A DNA stretch of 25,610 nucleotides from a virus. The DNA is taken from positions 1 through 25,610 of the IMG/VR virus record IMGVR_UViG_3300027816_000379, one strand, 5' to 3'. Below, one piece after another: positions 7,891 through 15,280 of this stretch. Numbering within the stretch: the stretch's first letter is position 1; the number at the start of each line of letters is the position of its first letter. Position numbers and translations under genes: made by a program. A model generated the notes under the pieces. It saw only the letters and a program-made list of their open reading frames with translations. It had not been told where the DNA came from and searched no databases.

Positions 7891-9798
7891 TTAAATTTTT
7901 ATAAATTGTTTAGTTGTTTTATTACGGGAATCAAAAACTACTAATTGGTATAATCCACCAGGGAGACCTCTAACATCGAGTCTTTTGATAATTTTCGAGT
8001 CGAAATCTTGTGGTTGAATTTTACCCAAATTAATAACTTCCTTACCGCCCATATCATAAATAGATGCATATAATACAGTTTGTTTTGGTAAACCAATTTC
8101 CATGTTGATAATCCCTTCAGTCGGGTTAGGGAACAATTTGATTGTTATTTGTTCATTTGGTGATGGTGTAACAACCATCATGGCTCTGTAGGTCAAGACT
8201 GTAACGTCTGAGGCTAAACTAATATTGAAATGTTCTCCCATGGAATTTGATGCATCCATAAGTTTTCTTACATACACTGATGTGGAAATATCCTCGCTTG
8301 GATTAATGGCTGTGAATTTTAAATTAAACGGGGTCACCGCTCCAATCAGTGCCCCCGTTTTTTGATTGTTCATTCCTCCGAATCGAACAACACCTTTTTG
8401 GGGGTCGTGGTTTACATACTGTAACCACGGCCCACCCAAATTGGATTGTATTCCTTCGAATTTAACTTTATTGATATCATAGGACATCTCAAACTGTAAA
8501 CCTGTATTTTGGAGACCATTTGTCTGTAATCTAAATGGAACATTGAGAGGTTGACCTACAACATATTGGTTTGGTATTTCTATGTTCATGTTACCGATAA
8601 AATTGTATGCTAAAACCTCACTACCTTGTCCATCAAATACAGGAGATGAGTGTGTTCTGTCGACATCCCCAAGTATAAAATACTTTAAGTCTAATGTTAG
8701 GTTTTCAGTACCAACAGAATCCGTTACGATTATACCTCTGTTAGATTTGGATGCCCAAGTTGACCAAGTTGTGTTAGATAAAACTAAACTGTCGTATTCT
8801 TCTTTTTTGAATACGTTGATTAATTTAGTTAAATCGATTGGTTTTAAACCTGAAACTGATGCGTAGATACCATAAGGGTCACCACCATCTAATGTACCTG
8901 TAAGGTTAATATCACCTATTAGATATGATAATGGGTGTTTTAAGTACTGACGACCATATCCTAAGTTAACATCAGTTGATGTAAACTCATTGAACGATTT
9001 TACCGCATCGGTTATTGTAACAGCTCTGTCTCTCAGAGATGCCAAACTATCTTGAGGGAATTTTAACTCGATTTTGTATCTTGTATTTTCCTCAATGTTA
9101 GTTAGTGTATAAAGACCTGTTGATGCGTTTGGTACAGTTGATGAAACTAACTGATTTGTATTAAAGTCGTAACAATTAATCGTTGGTAATAAACCACTAG
9201 AAGTTACTGAGTTAGGTAAGAAAACTTTACCTGAAATGGTAAGGTTCCCTAATAACTTCACTGCCATTTTTTTATACGACAGATTAGCAACGTTATCGCC
9301 AATTGACGTACCATCTTGTTTTATCATCCTTACCCAGTTAACGGTAATGGAATCTGAATCGTAGTTTGGACCTACGTTGTTAATTTTGTACTTGTTGTGA
9401 ATAACATAACCATTGGAACTAACAGCAGCACCGTTAGATAGAATCAAATAGTTTCTACCAATTGTCCAGTCTGTGTTTGCTACGTAGTTATAATTCCCAT
9501 TGGAGTAAGAATCATATTTGTAGTCGTTCCAAGTTTTGTAATCTACAACAGGTGTGTTGCCGTTCACTGCAACATCTACCGTGGTTGAAAGATGGGTAAA
9601 TAGGGTTTTCTTAAATTGCCAGTCGACTTGGAAACCGCGGATGTCTACACCTGGTGCTGGTTTGTAATACCACGCAACATCTAACGTATCCCCCCTTCTG
9701 ACTGTTGCAAGTTGTTGAAAGTGACCTATTTCTGGGGTTTGTGCAAAACTACTAATACCACATATTAGTAGAAGCAACCCCAAAAGGGTTTTTTTCAT
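7891..9798 (-). CDS. T9SS-sorted surface protein with dockerin- and cohesin-like modules
   Basis: A 635-aa protein with a signal peptide (1-19, ending SFAQT). Residues 25-180 are beta-rich. A carboxypeptidase-regulatory-like beta domain follows (about 185-250). A dockerin-like region has IGDINLTGTLDGGD (294-307) and LGDVDRTHSS (376-385). A cohesin-like beta domain (about 405-535) includes QFEMSYDINKVKFEGI. The C-terminal 80 residues are a type A T9SS sorting domain: LFPNPTEGIINMEI (555-568), YDMGGKEV (581-588), LPGGLYQLVVFD (612-623) and KQFIKI at the end. In Bacteroidetes this domain sends proteins through the Por/Gld secretion machine and is removed as they attach to the surface. The protein is expected to be displayed or released by the host's own T9SS. 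It shares its dockerin-like module with the lectin at 3457-4896. Confidence 0.9.
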   Translation of the reverse strand: MKKTLLGLLLLICGISSFAQTPEIGHFQQLATVRRGDTLDVAWYYKPAPGVDIRGFQVDWQFKKTLFTHLSTTVDVAVNGNTPVVDYKTWNDYKYDSYSNGNYNYVANTDWTIGRNYLILSNGAAVSSNGYVIHNKYKINNVGPNYDSDSITVNWVRMIKQDGTSIGDNVANLSYKKMAVKLLGNLTISGKVFLPNSVTSSGLLPTINCYDFNTNQLVSSTVPNASTGLYTLTNIEENTRYKIELKFPQDSLASLRDRAVTITDAVKSFNEFTSTDVNLGYGRQYLKHPLSYLIGDINLTGTLDGGDPYGIYASVSGLKPIDLTKLINVFKKEEYDSLVLSNTTWSTWASKSNRGIIVTDSVGTENLTLDLKYFILGDVDRTHSSPVFDGQGSEVLAYNFIGNMNIEIPNQYVVGQPLNVPFRLQTNGLQNTGLQFEMSYDINKVKFEGIQSNLGGPWLQYVNHDPQKGVVRFGGMNNQKTGALIGAVTPFNLKFTAINPSEDISTSVYVRKLMDASNSMGEHFNISLASDVTVLTYRAMMVVTPSPNEQITIKLFPNPTEGIINMEIGLPKQTVLYASIYDMGGKEVINLGKIQPQDFDSKIIKRLDVRGLPGGLYQLVVFDSRNKTTKQFIKI

Positions 9799-9799
9799 T

Positions 9800-10297
9800 T
9801 TACTTGAAAAGGTTTTGGATTAATGCCTCTGAGGACTTTTTTATTACATTCGAAACGGATTGTTGATTGATTGTGCCTGCTTCAGAAATAATAATTGTGG
9901 ACATGGAAATCTCGGACGATTTCCCTGTGGATAGATATTCCTTGATTTTTTTACCAGATGGAGAATAAAGTGTTCCTCTCATTCTAAGGATTGTTTCGCT
10001 ATTGTCTTTGTGAAAAACAGAAACACCCGTATTGGTTTGCAGGATGTCGAAATATATAAGTTCAACTTTTAGTGAGTAGTCGGAATTGTTAAGTGAATCT
10101 GCAAGTGTGTAATCCATTTCTTGTAGACTCTCTAATATTATGTTTTTTACCCCAAAAGTAAGATTTCGATTCTTAACCATTGGACCAATTTGAATCTTGT
10201 TCTCAATTGGATGAATATAAATCCTTTTTGGGTCTTGTTTTTCACTATATGAAACAAAACATAATAAGGTCAGTATGAATGATAGTAATATCTTCAT
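9800..10297 (-). CDS. Small exported CsgG-like protein
   Basis: A 165-aa protein with a short signal peptide (about 1-18, ending SYSEK). The rest parallels the larger CsgG-like protein at 6269-7021 block by block: FGVKNIILESLQEMDYTLAD against LGVANIVLEYLSELNRFTFT, then DYSLKVELIYFDIL, then ILRMRGTLYSPSGKKIKEYL against LGLQVRFTDAETGEIVAASG, and a closing helix SNVIKKSSEALIQNLF. It appears to be a reduced CsgG/LpoB-type alpha/beta domain. It is the first gene of the long minus operon and lies 1 nt before the T9SS protein gene. Its job may be periplasmic or outer-membrane partner of the larger protein. Homology is by eye. Confidence 0.6.
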   Translation of the reverse strand: MKILLSFILTLLCFVSYSEKQDPKRIYIHPIENKIQIGPMVKNRNLTFGVKNIILESLQEMDYTLADSLNNSDYSLKVELIYFDILQTNTGVSVFHKDNSETILRMRGTLYSPSGKKIKEYLSTGKSSEISMSTIIISEAGTINQQSVSNVIKKSSEALIQNLFK

Positions 10298-10317
10298 TTA
10301 TAAAGTATCTTGGTATC

Positions 10318-10354
10318 TATAAATACAGATTTTTACATTAAATTAGTATTTATT
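10318..10354. promoter_or_regulatory. Divergent pair of candidate late promoter boxes
   Basis: The 72-nt gap between two divergent starts holds GTATTTATA on the minus strand (10318-10325, 20 nt before the ATG at 10297) and GTATTTATT on the plus strand (10347-10354, 15 nt before the ATG at 10370). Each copy points at its own gene, which supports it as a directional promoter element. Confidence 0.5.
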
Positions 10355-10369
10355 AATAAAGAATTTTGG

Positions 10370-11476
10370 ATGTCTATATTAAATGAAATAGGAAGGATAC
10401 GTGCGGTTATGGGTTTCCTAACAGAACAAGAGGAAATCGGAGGTCAAAAAATGAACGTAAACCTTAAAAGTTTTGTTGAAACTTTGCAGTTTCTAAAACT
10501 TCACAGTAATAAGATTGATAAAATCTTAATGGACATATCTGATTATTCAAACAATCAGATTATAGACTTCGACATGATGAATAGAGGTCTAAGAAAGACT
10601 CTTCTGAAAAAAGGAGATAAGAAAAAAAATGTTGAAGAATATTTGGGAAAAATAATTACATCCTTAAAATATAGAGAAAGGTCAGGTTATGGTACTGAAC
10701 CAGAAAGTGAAGACTATGAGTTTGAAATCGAGGAACCATCAATTGTACCAAAGAAAGTTTTCAGAAAAGAACTTTACGAATTACAAGTAGAACTACTTAA
10801 ACTCCAAGAGTGGTTGAAAAAAACCAACAAAACAGTAATCATCGTTTTTGAGGGTAGAGATTCAGCAGGTAAAGGGTCAACAATCAAAAAATTCATCGAA
10901 AATTTGAATCCGAGGTATTACAATGTAATTGCCTTAGGGGTACCCACACCTGAAGATAGAAAAGATTGGTGGGGTAGATATCGTAAACAAATAAGACCTG
11001 GAATGATTAACCTTTTTGATAGAAGTTGGTACAATAGAGGTCTTATTGAACCTGTGATGGGTTATGGCTCACCCGAAGAGTACGAAGACTTTATGGAAAA
11101 CGTTGAGGATTTTGAAAGTGATTTGGTAAAAGAGGGTGACTATCTTTTTAAGTTGTGGTTTTCCATAGACAAAGACACACAAGCAAGAAGATTCAAAATG
11201 AGACAACAATCCCCGTTAAAATATTGGAAATATTCACCAAACGATTCCAAAATGCAGGATTTATGGGACAGATTCACTGAGTTCAAAGAAAAATTATTCG
11301 ATAAAACATCTACACTTAATCACCCATGGGTTATTATTGATGCTGAGGATAAAAGAGTATCAGGTTTAAATGCGATTAGATACGTACTTCAGAATATTCC
11401 TTATGAAGGTAAAAATGAAGCCGTTCTTGATAAAGAATACCCTGAGGTATTAACAGTACTCAAACCAAATTTATAA
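10370..11476 (+). CDS. ppk2: Polyphosphate kinase 2 family protein with N-terminal extension
   Basis: A 368-aa protein. The C-terminal part (about 130-350) is a PPK2 domain: Walker A GRDSAGKG (162-169), LGVPTPEDR, and the lid/Walker B motif FDRSWYNRG (216-224). PPK2 enzymes transfer phosphate between polyphosphate and nucleotides, usually making NTPs or NDPs from polyP. The ~130-residue N-terminal extension is unusual. It starts MSILNEIGRIRAVMGFLTEQ, a short helix ending in L-T-E-Q like a T4-type prohead-protease site, followed by a helical domain. The frame is open from 10310, but that start precedes the TATTTATT box at 10347-10354, so the ATG at 10370 is preferred. Downstream is the DUF5872 gene, 3 nt away. 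The enzyme may act on host polyP to feed phage nucleotide pools, possibly after delivery in the virion. Confidence 0.9.
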   Translation: MSILNEIGRIRAVMGFLTEQEEIGGQKMNVNLKSFVETLQFLKLHSNKIDKILMDISDYSNNQIIDFDMMNRGLRKTLLKKGDKKKNVEEYLGKIITSLKYRERSGYGTEPESEDYEFEIEEPSIVPKKVFRKELYELQVELLKLQEWLKKTNKTVIIVFEGRDSAGKGSTIKKFIENLNPRYYNVIALGVPTPEDRKDWWGRYRKQIRPGMINLFDRSWYNRGLIEPVMGYGSPEEYEDFMENVEDFESDLVKEGDYLFKLWFSIDKDTQARRFKMRQQSPLKYWKYSPNDSKMQDLWDRFTEFKEKLFDKTSTLNHPWVIIDAEDKRVSGLNAIRYVLQNIPYEGKNEAVLDKEYPEVLTVLKPNL

Positions 11477-11479
11477 TAT

Positions 11480-12097
11480 ATGAGAAATTTAAAACAAATT
11501 ATTAAAGAGGCTTTAGAAAAACAATTAAATCAAACTTTGATTCTTATAGATAAAGTAGAGATTTCAGAGGCTTTAAAATATCATATAGATAACGAGTTAT
11601 CATTGACTGATAATGTGTTTAGAGTGTACTCAAAGGGTTATTTTGGCTTGGTTAATGAAGTAAGAAATCTTTGGGAACAAGGTAAAATAAAATTGAATGA
11701 AGAGGATACTTTAATGGTTGAATCTGACTTAGGTAAAAGAGTTAAAATTGGAGAGGAAATTGTTTACTTAGACGCCCCATTTGAATTGGATGATGAAGAA
11801 GTTTTGGAAGAAGCAAAACACAGAGGTAAAAATGTTAAATTAGGTAAACCATTCAGAACACCTGGTGGACCAAAGAAGTTTGCAGTATATGTTAAATCAA
11901 AAGGGGGTGGTGTTAAAAAGGTTACTTTTGGTGACCCGAAATTGAAAGTTAGAAACAGAAATAAAGGGGCTGCAAAATCTTTCAGAGCAAGACACAGATG
12001 TGACCAAAAGAAAGACAGAACAACTGCAGGATATTGGTCTTGTAATGTCGGAAGATATGCCAAGCAGTTGGGATTATCATCCTCAAACTCTTGGTAA
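11480..12097 (+). CDS. DUF5872-type phage protein, probable head component
   Basis: A 205-aa protein. Residues 1-110 are helical and acidic and start MRNLKQIIKEALEKQ. From about residue 115 there is a conserved basic/Cys module: GKPFRTPGGPKKFAVYVKSK, KKVTFGDPKLKVR and SFRARHRCDQKKDRTTAGYW. This matches the DUF5872-type C terminus I associate with T4-like phage head proteins, where related modules end prohead-core/protease polyproteins (recalled, not searched). The gene begins 3 nt after the PPK2 stop and the two are probably co-transcribed. The stop overlaps the next start as TAATG. A virion or prohead role is inferred. Confidence 0.75.
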   Translation: MRNLKQIIKEALEKQLNQTLILIDKVEISEALKYHIDNELSLTDNVFRVYSKGYFGLVNEVRNLWEQGKIKLNEEDTLMVESDLGKRVKIGEEIVYLDAPFELDDEEVLEEAKHRGKNVKLGKPFRTPGGPKKFAVYVKSKGGGVKKVTFGDPKLKVRNRNKGAAKSFRARHRCDQKKDRTTAGYWSCNVGRYAKQLGLSSSNSW

Positions 12098-12414
12098 TGG
12101 AAATCAAGAAGGGTATGGAATTCGATAGAATCAAAGAATTTCTCCAAGATTACTTAGATACAGTTGTTTTACCAGCGTCGAATAGTGAACGTAGTGAACC
12201 CCTTTCTATGAATGTAAAAAGTATTCTCAAGGGTAGCTATCAACCACCGATTATTCATGTTTTTATAGAAGTTGAACCGCATTGGACCCCGAGAATGTCT
12301 TTAAGTGGAATTGAAAGAGACATAAGTAATTTCTTTCAAATTTTTTCAATAAATTTTAGGGTAAAAATACATTGGAATAAATCACCCAATCTCAAAGGAG
12401 TTATGGAACTATGA
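12097..12414 (+). CDS. Hypothetical protein, 105 aa
   Basis: Begins MEIKKGMEFDRIKEFLQDY at an ATG that overlaps the stop of the DUF5872 gene (TAATG, 12095-12099). A helical start is followed by alternating beta strands (PPIIHVFIEVEP, INFRVKIHW). The alpha/beta pattern is compact and cytoplasmic; no family is recognised. Its stop overlaps the next ATG (12411-12414, ATGA). Position suggests co-expression with PPK2 and the DUF5872 protein. Confidence 0.7.
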   Translation: MEIKKGMEFDRIKEFLQDYLDTVVLPASNSERSEPLSMNVKSILKGSYQPPIIHVFIEVEPHWTPRMSLSGIERDISNFFQIFSINFRVKIHWNKSPNLKGVMEL

Positions 12415-12680
12415 ACTACCCATTTCAACAAGAAATAATAGATAACAAACTTAGAAGAGTTTTTACTCCTGACGTTGAGTCCGAGGAGTTAAAATGGCAT
12501 CAAGACTTGAAGGACAGAAAAGTAACTGTAATTGAAGGAGGTGGTTGGGAATTTCAAATGGAAGATTCATTGCCAAGCAAATTAGAAGATGCGAGACAAC
12601 TTTATATTCCGAAATTTGTTTGGCATAGAGTTATAAAAGGAAAAGGGACATTAGTTGTCGAAATTGAAGAGTTAACATGA
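12411..12680 (+). CDS. Small cupin-like conserved phage protein, 89 aa
   Basis: The sequence has the order LRRVFTPDVESEELKWHQDLKDRKV, then GGGWEFQMEDSLP, then LYIPKFVWHRVIKGKGTLVVEIEE. Two His-containing motifs (WHQD near 29-32, WHRVIKG near 72-78), predicted beta strands and an IPK turn fit a single-domain cupin fold. I recall similar 80-100-aa proteins in many large phages without a known function. Start and stop both overlap neighbours by ATGA (12411-12414 and 12677-12680), so it is embedded in a coupled four-gene set. Confidence 0.7.
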   Translation: MNYPFQQEIIDNKLRRVFTPDVESEELKWHQDLKDRKVTVIEGGGWEFQMEDSLPSKLEDARQLYIPKFVWHRVIKGKGTLVVEIEELT

Positions 12681-13249
12681 TTTTAAATTCTGATTTTATA
12701 CCACATGAAAATTTTCACAAAGGTTTCTGGTTGAAAACAGAAAAGTGCCCGTGGTTTTTCTTTTATGAATCACCGAGAGATTTTAAGTTACCAAACAACA
12801 AAAATTTCTACAATACTTTAGATGAAGATTTGAAAGATATTGTTATTAGCCTTCATTCAAAAAAAATCCCAACGACCCCATCTTGCTCAGGTCATATCAA
12901 AAATGACGACCATTATGAAAAGATATTCAAAACGTTAGCCCACACAAAAAATAAAATTAGAAAGGATGGAATCGAGTTAATTAATCCTGAGACAGATAGA
13001 AGATTCTTTTATAAAAATCAGAATTATAAACTCCCCTACACAAAAGATGACTTTTTAAAAAAGCTTAGAAAATACCAAACAAAAGGTGTTTTGGGTATGG
13101 TGGACGAAGGAAATATTTACGAAAAACTCAAAGGTAAAGTACCTGTTAAAAAAAACGACGGTGTAACATTAATATTAACTGAAGGAAAAACCCCAAAGGA
13201 AATAACAAGAAAGTGGAAGGAAATTGAGAAAATTTTGAAAGACGTTTAA
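12677..13249 (+). CDS. Hypothetical protein with PSCSGH motif, 190 aa
   Basis: A soluble, Lys-rich protein with no known domain. The most distinctive segment is TTPSCSGHIKNDDHYEK (about residues 66-82), a Cys/His-containing turn that could bind metal or be catalytic, preceded by aromatic-rich sequence (CPWFFFYESPRDF). The C terminus is helical and charged. It is the last gene of the plus operon and shares the palindromic stop TTAA (13246-13249) with the convergent flavodoxin-like gene. Confidence 0.7.
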   Translation: MILNSDFIPHENFHKGFWLKTEKCPWFFFYESPRDFKLPNNKNFYNTLDEDLKDIVISLHSKKIPTTPSCSGHIKNDDHYEKIFKTLAHTKNKIRKDGIELINPETDRRFFYKNQNYKLPYTKDDFLKKLRKYQTKGVLGMVDEGNIYEKLKGKVPVKKNDGVTLILTEGKTPKEITRKWKEIEKILKDV

Positions 13250-14013
13250 ATTAAATCTTTCAAATCAAATTTCTCAACAAATTTAGGGAAGGCTTCTTTA
13301 TAAGATTTCTGTGTCTCGTCAGAAATTTTGTTTGTGAACTGCCAATTCCAATAGAAGTTATCATTCGGTCTAAATCCATAATATGTATGTACTCTTTTCT
13401 GAGTATCTACGACATCGATACCTTTCCAGTTTTGTCCTACACATATAAATCCACTTTGAATGTCTTTGATAATATTAGACTCACCCAAAGTTGTGTGTCT
13501 ATTTTCTAACCATGTAAGTCTTTCAATCAATTTCTGATAAAACATGTTTGCTTGACCCCATCTCACAGATGAGAAAAATATAACAGCATCAGATTCCAAA
13601 AGTTCCTTTGATATTTTCCAAAGTTCGTCGTCTTTGTTGTTTAGACTAGCCCAACATCTGTGTTCCCCTGATGGGTTTTTTGTTTTGTCCTTTAGCATGG
13701 CTTTTTTAAGTCCACAAGAATTACCCTCGGCTCTTGATACATTTCCCTCACATGGATAAATCTTTAGTTCTGGCACATCAATCAAAACAGACTTGTCTCC
13801 AAGGTACTCGTCAATGACCATCGCCAAAATTGTAGACTTTGGGATGTCCATTTTACCCAAATCCCAATTGTATCTGTTCGAACAAGGTAAAAGTAGAACT
13901 TTGTCTAACTTTTCAAGTTCTTCGATAGTTTTCTTCAGTGCTTTCAAATTACCTGAAGAACCATTTTTCTCAGATACATTGTATTTGTCTAATATTTCGT
14001 TGAGTGTCCTCAT
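13246..14013 (-). CDS. Flavodoxin-like NAD(P)H/FMN reductase
   Basis: A 255-aa protein. After a 36-residue helical lead, a flavodoxin-type fold begins with the strand KVLLLPCSNRYNW (38-50; phosphate-binding loop position). DAVIFFSSVRWGQANMFYQK (142-161) matches the FMN-loop motif of FMN reductases and iron-sulfur flavoproteins. Cysteines at 44, 88, 100 and 120 surround the cofactor region (IYPCEGNVSRAEGNSC), spaced like a metal or Fe-S site, but a cluster cannot be proven. Expected role: electron transfer, perhaps for nucleotide reduction or the phage oxygenases; inferred. It shares a TTAA stop with the convergent gene. Confidence 0.75.
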   Translation of the reverse strand: MRTLNEILDKYNVSEKNGSSGNLKALKKTIEELEKLDKVLLLPCSNRYNWDLGKMDIPKSTILAMVIDEYLGDKSVLIDVPELKIYPCEGNVSRAEGNSCGLKKAMLKDKTKNPSGEHRCWASLNNKDDELWKISKELLESDAVIFFSSVRWGQANMFYQKLIERLTWLENRHTTLGESNIIKDIQSGFICVGQNWKGIDVVDTQKRVHTYYGFRPNDNFYWNWQFTNKISDETQKSYKEAFPKFVEKFDLKDLI

Positions 14014-14018
14014 ATTAT

Positions 14019-14026
14019 GATAAATA
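14019..14026 (-). promoter_or_regulatory. Candidate late promoter box of flavodoxin-like gene
   Basis: GGTATTTATC on the minus strand, 5 nt before the ATG at 14013. The short spacing would give an almost leaderless mRNA. Confidence 0.35.
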
Positions 14027-14045
14027 CCTAACTATTGTAATTAAA

Positions 14046-14066
14046 AACCCACCAAATAGGTGGGTT
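14046..14066 (-). terminator. Intrinsic terminator after the WCT-motif gene
   Basis: AACCCACC (14046-14053) and GGTGGGTT (14059-14066) form an 8-bp stem with a 5-nt loop. On the minus strand it is followed by T5 and starts just after the stop codon at 14072. Confidence 0.85.
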
Positions 14067-14071
14067 CAATA

Positions 14072-15073
14072 TTATCCTCTAATAGGGATTACAGGGATTT
14101 CAGGTTGCTCGAATATAGGTACGGCAGTCATGGTCCTATATCTTTGTGCGGCATCTCTTAAAGTTTGATTGGGTTCTTCCATTGGTTCTAAAACATCGCC
14201 ACCCGCTAATTCTGCTAATTGTGGAAGTTCTGCAACTAATATCTCTTTTTTCTCATATGCGTCTATACATTCTTTATGTACCAAATCCTGAATTTCATCT
14301 GAAGAAAGGTTTTTGTTTGTGAATTCAGATGAAAATATTTTTCTTATGTTTTGGAACATATAGTCATCAATTTCCAAATCCAAATAATCTACACGATTAT
14401 CCGCTGCATTCCAAAAACTCATTTCTCTATCGGGTAAACTTCTGTAACCAGCAAATTTATATCCTGTTTTTTTGTTGATGAAATAACAAAGAATCCCACC
14501 TCTCCAATATCTTTCGAAATAATTTTTTTCAGCCTGATACGTGGTACACCATCTTGTACCTGCTCCATATTTCACTGAAGCTTGGAATGTTAAAGGTCTA
14601 ACTGCCACCCACACATCGTCCTCGTATTCTTTAATAACCTGACCCTCAAGTTCTTTGGTAAGTTCTTTCATCGATGCTAAAGTAATTGCACCTCTAATTT
14701 CATCGATGGTTGAATAAGAAGTAACATCATTATTTTCAATTTGATTCCTATCCATAAAATACATGAACTCTTTGATTGTAGAAAAAATTTCGCTAGGGAA
14801 ATATTCCATAATCATATTGTAAACGTACAACTCGTTATCAGTCAGATTTATAATAGAAATACCTCTGTTTATAAGACTAGATTCATATCTTAGTTTTACA
14901 TCACTGTAAACTTCCCCGACAGAGTTATTTTTCAAATTCAATCTTTTTGCGATTAGTTTACATAAAAGTGGGGTATATTTGTAAGTTTTCGATGTGTCCA
15001 AATTTACAATTATGTCTAATATAGACACATTCAATTCAGGATATTGTTTTTTCATTTCATCAATTCGAGACAT
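14072..15073 (-). CDS. Hypothetical phage protein with GxRWCT motif, 333 aa
   Basis: Residues 1-150 are helical. The central region carries KYGAGTRWCTTYQAEKNYF (168-186) and GGILCYFINKKTGYKFAGY (192-210), a pattern I recall in many phage and giant-virus proteins of unknown function in which G-[AT]-x-W-C-T is invariant. The C terminus is Pro-rich (PIFEQPEIPVIPIRG). No signal peptide or helix of membrane length. The Cys/Trp/Thr motif suggests an active site, but the reaction is unknown. It is downstream of tRNA-Ser on the same strand, separated by a terminator; I see no clear promoter of either class before it. Confidence 0.75.
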   Translation of the reverse strand: MSRIDEMKKQYPELNVSILDIIVNLDTSKTYKYTPLLCKLIAKRLNLKNNSVGEVYSDVKLRYESSLINRGISIINLTDNELYVYNMIMEYFPSEIFSTIKEFMYFMDRNQIENNDVTSYSTIDEIRGAITLASMKELTKELEGQVIKEYEDDVWVAVRPLTFQASVKYGAGTRWCTTYQAEKNYFERYWRGGILCYFINKKTGYKFAGYRSLPDREMSFWNAADNRVDYLDLEIDDYMFQNIRKIFSSEFTNKNLSSDEIQDLVHKECIDAYEKKEILVAELPQLAELAGGDVLEPMEEPNQTLRDAAQRYRTMTAVPIFEQPEIPVIPIRG

Positions 15074-15122
15074 AACTTTTTTTTTTAAAACATAGTTTAA
15101 ATTGAATTTTTAGTCAAATAAA

Positions 15123-15149
15123 AAAAGGTGGATTAGTTATCCACCTTTT
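15123..15149 (-). terminator. Intrinsic terminator after tRNA-Ser
   Basis: AAAAGGTGGAT (15123-15133) pairs with ATCCACCTTTT (15139-15149), with a 5-nt loop. On the minus strand it leads into a T7 run and lies 1 nt after the tRNA 3' end. Confidence 0.85.
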
Positions 15150-15150
15150 G

Positions 15151-15237
15151 CGGAGGCTCAGGGATTCGAACCCCAGTTACAGTTTCCCGTAATTCAGTTT
15201 TCAAGACTGACGCATTCAACCGCTCTGCCAAACCTCC
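15151..15237 (-). tRNA. tRNA-Ser (anticodon UGA)
   Basis: An 87-nt tRNA with acceptor GGAGGTT pairing to AGCCTCC, D-arm TTTGGCAGAGCGG, anticodon loop CTTGAAA (anticodon at 15201-15203), a long class II variable arm typical of serine, and the T-loop GGTTCGAATCC. The discriminator is G, as for Ser. CCA is not encoded (GCA follows), so it must be added after transcription. It reads UCA and probably other UCN codons. A GTATTTATT box lies 14 nt upstream and a strong terminator is at the 3' end, so it forms its own unit. Confidence 0.96.
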
Positions 15238-15244
15238 GAATTTA

Positions 15245-15276
15245 TTTGTTCAATAAATACAAATCTATTAACTTTG
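15245..15276 (+). promoter_or_regulatory. Host-type promoter overlapping the tRNA late box
   Basis: Plus strand: TTTG (15245-15248), 20 nt, TAACTTTG (15269-15276), then 4 nt to the ATG at 15281, so a near-leaderless mRNA. On the opposite strand its spacer holds GTATTTATT (15252-15259), the candidate late box of the tRNA. Confidence 0.6.
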
Positions 15277-15280
15277 TTCT

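Noticed and set aside
10310-10369. Longer PPK2 start at 10310
   Set aside because: It would put the TATTTATT box inside the coding region and add a 20-residue segment in the AT-rich divergent promoter gap.
11764-12147. Minus-strand open frame of 127 codons
   Set aside because: It lies across the conserved DUF5872 module on the opposite strand and the next gene's start; low-complexity Ser/Phe/Leu composition, no promoter.
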